Assembly: GCA_016235775.1 (NCBI GenBank)
Contig: JACRIU010000078.1
Location: 1 to 45,092, forward strand
From: Hydrogenophilales bacterium
GTDB taxonomy: Bacteria > Pseudomonadota > Gammaproteobacteria > Burkholderiales > Thiobacteraceae
Direction: 5' to 3'
Length of the DNA: 45,092 nt
Below are positions 16,580-23,165 of this stretch, piece by piece (within the stretch, counting starts at the first letter, position 1; every line of letters begins with the position of its first letter). The position numbers and the translations under genes are program-made. The notes below the pieces were generated by a model. The model searched no databases and was not told where the DNA came from. It saw only the letters and a list, made by a program, of their open reading frames with translations.

Positions 16580-17650
16580 TTAAAAGCGGATGTGCGCCGA
16601 TGCGTTGAGCGTGCGACGGTGTCCCTTCCAATCATCAATGTGATACTTGGTGAAAGGAAGACCGGTTTTCTCGAAGAACCCTGGCCAGCCAATCCGATCG
16701 ATCCAGTCGGTCATGCGTTCCCAGGGGCGCGCATCGGCTTTATAGACGCTGAGGATTTTCTTGACCACTTCGCCTACTTCCGGCCAGCGGGGTGCATTGT
16801 TTGGCAGGCCGGATGCGACCAGCTTATGGAAGGTTGGACGCGAGCGCGCATTGGAGTTCTTGCCGCCCACCCAGATCGCGATCTTGGAGTGTTCCGGATC
16901 GTTGATCTGCATCGGGGGGCAAGGGGGATAGCACGCGCCGCAGCAGATGCACTTCTTCTCATCCACTTCCAACGAAGGCTTGCCGTTTACCAGGGCGGGG
17001 CGAATCGCCGCCACCGGGCAGCGCGCGACCACGGTGGGGCGCTCGCATACGTTCGCCACGAGATCGTGATTGATCTTGGGCGGCTTGGTGTGTTGCATGA
17101 TGATCGCGATATCAGCTTGGCCGCCGCAGTTAATTTCGCAGCAAGAAGTGGAAAGCTTCACCCGGTTTGGCATTTCGCATTTGATGAACTCGTCGTAGAG
17201 ATTGTCCATCAGCGCCTTGACCACGCCTGAGGCGTCGGTGCCGGGAATGTCGCAGTGCAAGAACCCTTGGGTGTGCGAAATCATGGACACCGAGTTGGCC
17301 GTGCCGCCAACCGGGAAGCCGCCATCGAATAGGGCTTTGATCAGCGGTTCGACTTTCTTTTCGTCCGTGACCATGTATTCGATGTTGGAGCGCGTGGTAA
17401 AGCGCACGAAACCTTCAGCGTACTGGTCGGCGATGTCGGCCAGTTTGCGGATGGTGTAACCATCCATTTGGCGCTGGGTGCCGGCTTTGACCGTCCAGAT
17501 TTCATCGCCGCTCTCGGCGAGGTGATACAAGACGCCTGGCTTTGGATGGCTATGATAAACCCACTTGCCATAATTCTTGAGCATGGTCGGGTGCATGTAC
17601 TGATTAGCTTCCGGCACACCGCATTCGATTGGTTGACGCATTTCTGCCAT
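16580..17650 (-). CDS. dsrB: DsrB, reverse dissimilatory sulfite reductase beta subunit
   Basis: The 356-residue protein has the sulfite reductase cysteine sites STSCCEINCGGQ and ARCPVAAIRP and an inserted ferredoxin domain (CICCGACYPPCP). It pairs with DsrA in an alpha2-beta2 siroheme enzyme that oxidises DsrC-bound sulfur to sulfite in the cytoplasm. It starts 39 bases after dsrA. Assignment to the oxidative type rests on the dsrEFH and dsrL context. Confidence 0.97.
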   Translation of the reverse strand: MAEMRQPIECGVPEANQYMHPTMLKNYGKWVYHSHPKPGVLYHLAESGDEIWTVKAGTQRQMDGYTIRKLADIADQYAEGFVRFTTRSNIEYMVTDEKKVEPLIKALFDGGFPVGGTANSVSMISHTQGFLHCDIPGTDASGVVKALMDNLYDEFIKCEMPNRVKLSTSCCEINCGGQADIAIIMQHTKPPKINHDLVANVCERPTVVARCPVAAIRPALVNGKPSLEVDEKKCICCGACYPPCPPMQINDPEHSKIAIWVGGKNSNARSRPTFHKLVASGLPNNAPRWPEVGEVVKKILSVYKADARPWERMTDWIDRIGWPGFFEKTGLPFTKYHIDDWKGHRRTLNASAHIRF

Positions 17651-17689
17651 GATTATTCCTCTTTAACGAATTAGCTGATAGGGCAAACG

Positions 17690-18979
17690 TTAGCCGGCTT
17701 GGCGCTCGTTCCACTTCTCCACTTCCTCATCCCAACCATCCATACGGGCATACGGGTTGGAGCGTGGTTCGAGGATCATGTTCGGATCCACTTCGATGCC
17801 GACGCCATCCAGGAAGTTAACCAGGCCGATGCGGTCGATCATCTCGCCGGTACGCTCATGCTCCAAGGCGTTCTCGGCGAAGAAGTCGATGACATTACGT
17901 GCGAGCTCATTCAGTTTTTCGTAATCCTCGTCGGATTCGAGTTTCATGAACGGGATCACCATGGTGCCCATGGTCGCGCCGATTTTAAGTACACTTTTGC
18001 CGCCGATCAGGATCGAGACGCCGCGATCTTTTCCCGGTAGCAGGGCGCCCGGCATGACGTTCAGGCAGTGCATGCAGCGCACGCAGTTGTGATTTTCGAT
18101 TTGCAGGGCGTGGGTGTCGTTCACAGCAACGCTGCTGATCCCCTCGGCTTTGGAGACTTCGCTGATTTTCTTGACCGACAAGGCTTTAGTCGGGCAGAGG
18201 CCGACCACGTCAGTCATCAGCTTGTCCATGCCATGCGTGGCCATGTATTCTTTTGCAAGTTTTTCGTTGACTTGAATGTTGTCGCGCCAGGTGCCGATGG
18301 TGGCCATGTCGGAACGCTGAATCGAGTTTACGCAGTCATTCGGGCAGCCGGAGAATTTAAACTTGAATTTGTAGGGCAACGCTGGGCGGTGCATATCGTC
18401 CAGGTTATTGTTGATCACGATGCGCAGTGCGCGGGCTTCGTCGTAGCAAGACATTTCGCAGCGTGCGGCGCCGACGCAGGACATGGAGGTGCGCAGTGCG
18501 GGACCGGCGCCGCCCATGTCGAAGCCCATTTCGTTGAGCTCGTCGAAGGCGGGTTGTACGTTTTCAGTGGTGCAGCCTTGGAACATGATGTCGCCCGATT
18601 GGCCGTGGAAGGCGATCAAGCCGGAACCATGTTTTTCCCACAGGGTGCTCATGTCGCGCAGCAGCTTCGAACTATAGTGCATGCCAGCAGGGGGTTGAAT
18701 ACGCAGGGTGTGAAATTCGGCGGCATCCGGGTATACGGGCTTGTCATTCTCTTTGAGTTCGGTGAAGCGCGGAATCACGCCGCCGCCATAACCGAACACC
18801 CCTACGGTGCCCCCCTTCCAGTAGCCCTTGAGGTCGCGGTAGGAGGCTTCGAGTTGGCCGAGCAGATCGACCGCCATATCGTTGTTTTTGGCCATACGCT
18901 TCAAGCCGGTTACAAAACTGGGCCAGGGTCCGCTTTCCAACTGGTCTAGCATAGGCGTATCGTGCATTTTCTTAGCCAT
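17690..18979 (-). CDS. dsrA: DsrA, reverse dissimilatory sulfite reductase alpha subunit
   Basis: The 429-residue protein has the siroheme-[4Fe-4S] ligands C168-x5-C174 (SCVGAARC) and C212-x3-C216 (GCPNDC), plus a ferredoxin motif (NCVRCMHCLNVMPG). It is the catalytic partner of DsrB and the first gene of the operon. GAGAGACACGTC lies ahead of the ATG. The divergent plus-strand genes begin about 390 bases upstream. Confidence 0.97.
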   Translation of the reverse strand: MAKKMHDTPMLDQLESGPWPSFVTGLKRMAKNNDMAVDLLGQLEASYRDLKGYWKGGTVGVFGYGGGVIPRFTELKENDKPVYPDAAEFHTLRIQPPAGMHYSSKLLRDMSTLWEKHGSGLIAFHGQSGDIMFQGCTTENVQPAFDELNEMGFDMGGAGPALRTSMSCVGAARCEMSCYDEARALRIVINNNLDDMHRPALPYKFKFKFSGCPNDCVNSIQRSDMATIGTWRDNIQVNEKLAKEYMATHGMDKLMTDVVGLCPTKALSVKKISEVSKAEGISSVAVNDTHALQIENHNCVRCMHCLNVMPGALLPGKDRGVSILIGGKSVLKIGATMGTMVIPFMKLESDEDYEKLNELARNVIDFFAENALEHERTGEMIDRIGLVNFLDGVGIEVDPNMILEPRSNPYARMDGWDEEVEKWNERQAG

Positions 18980-19365
18980 GACGTGTCTCTCCGTTTACTA
19001 AAAAATCGTTTAAACCTGCATTTTCCCGCTGGAAGTCAACGCTTTCAACGCGGGTCCAATTTGACTTGCCGAGGTAGGGCTGTCGGCTTGAAGTGGGCAA
19101 AATATTACTGCCGTGTTAATACCCGGCACTATCATTCTGAGTAGCTAGCTCCGCACTACCCAAAGGGAGTATACCTACCCCCTGATTAGGCAGTCTGGCT
19201 TGAGAAGGCTTGATTTGCCCCTACTTGATTGATTATCTTAAGGGGTTCGTATTTTACAACAAGGGGCGCAGCGATGGAAAAACTTACCAAGTTGGCCATG
19301 TTCTGCCCGGCAACAGGAGCATCATCATCGGCTGGCTAGCGGAAGAGAGCTTCGTCAAGCAGGAT
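18980..19365. promoter_or_regulatory. Divergent dsrA / cas6-like intergenic region
   Basis: These 386 bases must hold the dsr operon promoter and probably the promoter of the plus-strand unit. On the minus strand TTGACT (19039-19034) followed about 17 bases later by GGTTTA is a weak sigma-70-like pair. Around 19157-19182 there is a cluster resembling NarL heptamers (TACCCAA, GGGAGTA, TACCTAC, TACCCCC). On the plus strand TTGAT occurs three times near 19210-19245. A 21-codon reading frame with a fair ribosome site lies at 19274-19339. None of these sites is proven. Confidence 0.4.
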
Positions 19366-19968
19366 ATGAACGAAGCCGCAGTAACGGATATCCAATTCGA
19401 ATTGAAAGGCGCGATGCTGCCTAAGGATCACGGCTATCCGCTGTATTTGGCGCTGGTGGAACTCCTGCCGTGGATCGCGGATGAGCCCTTGCTGGGGATT
19501 CACCCGGTGCAAGGGGCGGATCTCGGGGATGGTAATTTGATGCTCAACCGGCGCGGCAAGCTGGTTTTTCGCGCTGCGCGCGAGCGCGCGCCGGAGTTAT
19601 TGCAACTTACCGGGCGTGCGTTCCAGCTCGGCGGCAAGGCCTTCGCCATCGGCGCGGGCAAGCTTCGGCCCTTGTCCTGGCACACGCCCTTATATGCGCA
19701 TTGCGTTACCACCGGGTATGCGGATGAGCGAGAATTTACGCAAGCTATCCTGAGTGAACTGGATGCGTATAAAATCGACAGCCGTTTTATTTGCGGCAAA
19801 CGCCAAACCTTGACCACGGCGCAGGGGATCGAATACGGCTATAGCCTAATGCTGCATGGAATGCAGATGGAACACGCATTACAGATTCAGGAACAGGGTT
19901 TGGGCACCAATCGCAAGCTCGGCTGTGGAATATTCATTCCGCACAAGTCGATCACGGCGGTGAGTTAA
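19366..19968 (+). CDS. Orphan Cas6 endoribonuclease homologue (Cmx6 / I-MYXAN type)
   Basis: The ATG at 19366 gives 200 residues and starts directly into the family's first strand (VTDIQFELKGAMLPKDHGY); the open frame back to a TTG at 19210 adds unconserved residues. Cas6 features are the N-terminal LPKDHGYPLYLAL and LLPWIADEPLLGIHPVQG, the FICGKRQTLT strand, GYSLMLHGM, and the C-terminal Gly-rich loop GLGTNRKLGCGIFIPHKS (residues 178-195). Cas6 proteins bind and cut RNA hairpins in CRISPR transcripts. Here no repeat array and no other cas gene are seen in 45 kb; the gene is divergent from dsrA and 46 bases ahead of a DsrC paralogue. A role in RNA processing outside CRISPR immunity is inferred; an array elsewhere in the genome is the alternative. 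Confidence 0.85.
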   Translation: MNEAAVTDIQFELKGAMLPKDHGYPLYLALVELLPWIADEPLLGIHPVQGADLGDGNLMLNRRGKLVFRAARERAPELLQLTGRAFQLGGKAFAIGAGKLRPLSWHTPLYAHCVTTGYADEREFTQAILSELDAYKIDSRFICGKRQTLTTAQGIEYGYSLMLHGMQMEHALQIQEQGLGTNRKLGCGIFIPHKSITAVS

Positions 19969-20014
19969 TTTTTTTTTGGCATTTACTTAACTTTTGGATC
20001 AGAGGAGATCACTT

Positions 20015-20347
20015 ATGGGTTATATGATTAACGGTGAGGAATTCGAGTACGACGACGAGAAATTTTTGCTCGAGCCGAATTATGATGAAGAAGCGCCAAA
20101 AGTGATCGCGGCGGAAGAGGGCCTCAACTTGACCGACGAACACTGGATGGTGATTGAGTTTCTGCGCCGCAAATACAAGGAAGATGGGCAGACCCCCAAT
20201 TTCCGCAACTTCATCAAAGAAATGGACGAAGAGCATCCGGGTTTGGATTGGAAGAAGAAGTTGTACGACTTGTTCCCGATGCAACCGGCGCGCCAAGCCG
20301 TGCGTGTGGCGGCGTTGCCCAAGCCGTTCGGCAAGGGTGGCTACTAA
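20015..20347 (+). CDS. Cysteine-free DsrC/TusE paralogue (RspA-like)
   Basis: The start MGYMINGEEFEYDDEKF has a strong ribosome site (AGAGGAG). The 110 residues follow the DsrC fold end to end (LTDEHWMVIEFLRRKY, KKLYDLFPMQPARQAVRVAALPKP), but where DsrC has its two redox cysteines this protein has Val96 and Lys107, and there is no cysteine anywhere. It cannot carry sulfur. Cys-less DsrC homologues have been grouped as regulatory sulfur-related proteins (RspA); a DNA- or protein-binding regulatory role is suggested from that literature. It follows the Cas6-like gene closely and probably shares its transcript. Confidence 0.88.
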   Translation: MGYMINGEEFEYDDEKFLLEPNYDEEAPKVIAAEEGLNLTDEHWMVIEFLRRKYKEDGQTPNFRNFIKEMDEEHPGLDWKKKLYDLFPMQPARQAVRVAALPKPFGKGGY

Positions 20348-20357
20348 GCCGGGAAAA

Positions 20358-20423
20358 GTGTGAGGTGAGAGGTGTGAGGCGGCGACGTTGCTGCGCTTTT
20401 CTCCTCACGCTTCACACCTCACA
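20358..20423. repeat. GTGAGG-type inverted repeat
   Basis: Bases 20359-20379 match the reverse complement of 20403-20423 at 18 of 21 positions; arms are built of GTGAGG/GTGTGAGG units. It separates the DsrC-paralogue and rhodanese genes and may act as a terminator or processing hairpin. A related repeat lies at 25133-25197. Confidence 0.7.
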
Positions 20424-20426
20424 TGC

Positions 20427-21272
20427 ATGCACACCACCCTCGTTTCCACAGAACAGCTAGCACTTCACCTCCCCGACCCGAATTGGGTCGTGATGGATTG
20501 CCGCTTTACCCTGACTGATACCGAAGCGGGGCGTAAAGCCTATGCGCAAGGGCATATTCCCGGTGCGCGCTACGCGCATTTGGATGCGGATTTGTCCGGC
20601 GCTAAAAACGGCGGCAATGGCCGCCATCCCCTGCCTGATCCGCAGGTGTTCGCGCGCACGCTCGGCGCCTGGGGCATCGATCATCAAACCCAAGTCGTGG
20701 TGTACGACGACAGTTTTGGCGCGATGGCGGTGCGCTTGTGGTGGATGTTGCGCTGGCTGGGCCACGATGCCGTGGCCTTGCTGGATGGCGGCTTGCCGAA
20801 ATGGCAACGCGAACAACGACCGCTCACGCCGGATGTGCCGCAGGTAACGCCCAAACCATTTGTGCCCCAGGTTCGCAGCGACATGCTGGCGGGTGCGGAT
20901 GCCGTGCTGGATGCTTCACAAACGCATTCGGCCTTGATCCTCGATGCGCGCGCCGAGATGCGCTTCATCGGCGAGATGGAGCCGCTCGATCCCGTTGCGG
21001 GCCACGTGCCGCATGCGGTGAATTTGCCGTTCGACGACAATCTCAGCATGAGTGGCGCCATGATGTCGGCGGATGAATTGCGCGAGCTGTATGGTGAGGT
21101 ATTGGATGGCAAGCCGCCTCAGCAGGTAATTCACATGTGCGGGTCGGGCGTCACCGCTTGCCATAATATTTTGGCGATGGAAATCGCCGGATTCAAAGGC
21201 TCCAAGCTCTACGCCGGTTCATGGAGCGAATGGGTCGCCGACCCGGCCCACCCGGTAGCCAAAGGATATTAA
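20427..21272 (+). CDS. Two-domain rhodanese-family sulfurtransferase (SseA-like)
   Basis: Starting at the ATG at 20427 (MHTTLVSTEQLALHLPD) the protein has 281 residues, the usual size for tandem rhodaneses. The N-terminal domain is inactive-type; the C-terminal domain has the active loop HMCGSGVTACHN, whose CGSGVT form is typical of mercaptopyruvate sulfurtransferases. It transfers sulfane sulfur from thiosulfate or 3-mercaptopyruvate to a thiol or cyanide acceptor. Next to dsr genes it may feed the Dsr sulfur relay, but this is inference. The stop overlaps the next start by one base. Confidence 0.9.
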   Translation: MHTTLVSTEQLALHLPDPNWVVMDCRFTLTDTEAGRKAYAQGHIPGARYAHLDADLSGAKNGGNGRHPLPDPQVFARTLGAWGIDHQTQVVVYDDSFGAMAVRLWWMLRWLGHDAVALLDGGLPKWQREQRPLTPDVPQVTPKPFVPQVRSDMLAGADAVLDASQTHSALILDARAEMRFIGEMEPLDPVAGHVPHAVNLPFDDNLSMSGAMMSADELRELYGEVLDGKPPQQVIHMCGSGVTACHNILAMEIAGFKGSKLYAGSWSEWVADPAHPVAKGY

Positions 21273-21853
21273 TGGCCAAGTTACGCATCAAAACCACCTG
21301 GTTTCGCAAAGACGCCGGCCGCGCAGAAGATGAAACCGCGAGCGTGCTCGCGCTGAATTTTTGGAAGATGGCTTCCAAATCCGTGGACGATATTTCCCAG
21401 GCGAATTACGACATCGGCGGCCCTGCGCGCGGCTTTGGCATCATCGCCGAAATGGGCGCATTCATGCTGCATATCGCCGACCGCATGCTGTTCGAGCGTG
21501 TGGATGATGAACGCCGCACTGCATTGATCGGCGCGGCGGGCGTCAAGCTGGGCGAGTATATCGCTGCCAATATTCACGATCTGCTCAACGATGACCATGA
21601 CACGCGCGATTACCAAGGCGAGTTTCTGGATTTTCTCAACCGCCGCTCGGATGATTACGCGACCTTCGAGTTTCCGCCGGATGAGCCGAATTACGCCATC
21701 AAACGCTATTTGGCGAATGTGATGCGCGAGCGCATGGAGGCGCACGACCAAACCTGGATCATTGATCAGATCATCGAATTCCAGGCGCCGGAAGCGATCG
21801 AGACCGTTGCCAAGCTCATCAATGGCTTTTTCCCGCGTCAGGCGCAGGCATGA
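21272..21853 (+). CDS. Conserved hypothetical helical protein
   Basis: I do not recognise this 193-residue protein. It is soluble, mostly helical by composition, has no cysteine and no signal. Visible blocks are FWKMASKSVDDISQANYD, GGPARGFGIIAEMGAFML and RMEAHDQTWIIDQIIEF. The start ATG overlaps the rhodanese stop, and its own stop overlaps the dioxygenase start by four bases, so the three genes are translationally coupled and likely act together. Confidence 0.8.
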   Translation: MAKLRIKTTWFRKDAGRAEDETASVLALNFWKMASKSVDDISQANYDIGGPARGFGIIAEMGAFMLHIADRMLFERVDDERRTALIGAAGVKLGEYIAANIHDLLNDDHDTRDYQGEFLDFLNRRSDDYATFEFPPDEPNYAIKRYLANVMRERMEAHDQTWIIDQIIEFQAPEAIETVAKLINGFFPRQAQA

Positions 21854-22743
21854 TGCGCAACCCTTTCGATCTGGCGGACGATGCGGCCTATCGGCTGTGG
21901 CGCGACGCCAAGCTGGCGCACTTTCCGCAGCGAGCAGAGGAGCTGATCGTCGAAGTGCGCGACCCGCGCCGGCTTACCCCGATTGAACACGCCGCGATAC
22001 TGGATCGCTGCCGCCGCGCCAATATGGCGATCTACGCCAGCGCCCATACCGAAGCGGACAAGGATTTGCCGCGCCGCATGGGCGAGCAATTCGGCATGAG
22101 CAGCCTCGACCACAACCTGCTCGCCGACGAAGATGCGATTTCCACGCTCACCGTCGCGCCTGATCCGCATGCTCCGCGCAGCGAATTCATCCCCTACACC
22201 AACAAGCCGATACGCTGGCACACCGACGGCTATTACAACACGGTCGATCGCCGCGTCTGCGGCCTGGTTCTGCATTGCGTGCAAAGCGCGGAAGAGGGCG
22301 GCGACAACCGCCTGCTCGATCATGAGATCGCCTACATCTTGCTGCGCGACCGGAACCCCGAATACATCCGTGCGCTAAGCGCGCCGGATGTGATGACCAT
22401 CCCCGCGCGCCTGGACGAGAGCGGCATCGCCCGCGCCGAGGAAACCGGCCCGGTATTTTCGGTGCTGCCTTCGATCGGCGCGCTGCACATGCGCTACACC
22501 GCGCGCACCAAAAGCATCGTGTGGAAAGATACTCCCGAAGTGAAAGCCGCAGTGGCCGCCCTGGAAGCGATCCTCGCCGCCGATTCGCCCTATATTTTTC
22601 ATGTGCGCTTAGCACCCGGCATGGGCCTGATCTGCAATAACGTGTTGCATGACCGGTCGGGGTTCGACGACAGCCCACGGCATAAGCGCGTGCTCTACCG
22701 GGCGCGCTACCACGACCGCATGCGCGGCTGTGATTTAGCTTGA
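21850..22743 (+). CDS. TauD/TfdA-family Fe(II)/2-oxoglutarate dioxygenase-like protein
   Basis: The 297-residue protein has the HxD iron motif (RWHTDGYYN) and a distal His with the 2-oxoglutarate-binding Arg near the end (NNVLHDRSGFDD, KRVLYRARYHDR). The fold is that of TauD, clavaminate-synthase-like proteins. Substrate cannot be read from sequence; taurine is only one option, and no sulfonate transporter is nearby. Translational coupling to the previous gene points to a shared pathway. It ends 61 bases before the 4.5S RNA gene. Confidence 0.82.
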   Translation: MMRNPFDLADDAAYRLWRDAKLAHFPQRAEELIVEVRDPRRLTPIEHAAILDRCRRANMAIYASAHTEADKDLPRRMGEQFGMSSLDHNLLADEDAISTLTVAPDPHAPRSEFIPYTNKPIRWHTDGYYNTVDRRVCGLVLHCVQSAEEGGDNRLLDHEIAYILLRDRNPEYIRALSAPDVMTIPARLDESGIARAEETGPVFSVLPSIGALHMRYTARTKSIVWKDTPEVKAAVAALEAILAADSPYIFHVRLAPGMGLICNNVLHDRSGFDDSPRHKRVLYRARYHDRMRGCDLA

Positions 22744-22804
22744 TTTCTCCTGGTGGATCGGCGATTATCCCGGCCCACTTCTGTTTCTGAAGTGGCGTTT
22801 TCAT

Positions 22805-22900
22805 GGCGGGCCTCCCCGCATTGCAAGGTGGTGAATCTGGTCAGGTCCGGAAGGAAGCAGCCACAGCTACTCACTGCAAGTGCCGGGGGTTAGGCTCGCC
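22805..22900 (+). ncRNA. ffs: 4.5S RNA, signal recognition particle RNA
   Basis: The conserved SRP core GGTCAGGTCCGGAAGGAAGC is at about 22838-22857, with the partner strand GCCGGGGG further on. The 5' end GGCGGGCCT pairs with AGGCTCGCC at the 3' end to close the long hairpin. It binds Ffh for co-translational targeting of membrane proteins. Its place just ahead of dnaX is common in Proteobacteria. Ends are estimated from pairing. Confidence 0.95.
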
Positions 22901-22942
22901 ACCCCCCCATTTCTTATTTCTTAAAAATCGCTAAAGGCCATT

Positions 22943-23076
22943 GAACCGCCAAGACGCCAAGAGCGCCAAGTTAAAGGCAAAGCGGCTTGAGTATTTCAAT
23001 GCTCGCCCATATGGTGATGAGCACGAGACTGCTAAAAGCTTGTTTTTTCTTGGCGTTCTTGGCGCCTTGGCGGTTC
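22943..23076. repeat. GCCAAG-type long inverted repeat
   Basis: Arms 22943-22970 and 23049-23076 match as reverse complements at about 26 of 28 positions; each is built of CGCCAAG units. The loop is 78 bases. It fills the ffs-dnaX gap. Such CGCCAAG-tandem palindromes look like a dispersed genomic repeat family. Confidence 0.75.
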
Positions 23077-23165
23077 GAATTGTATTTTTTGGCTAAAGCC
23101 AGCTTTCTGAAAACTTGCTGGCTTGCGCTGCGCTAAGCCGCCCTCCAGCCTGTTAAAATACCGGC

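Noticed and set aside
19165-19180. Palindromic operator centred on GTATAC
   Set aside because: Only the central six bases are symmetric; outer bases do not pair well.
19970-19978. T-run after the Cas6-like stop as a terminator
   Set aside because: No stem precedes the T-run, and the next gene begins 46 bases on, so read-through is more likely.
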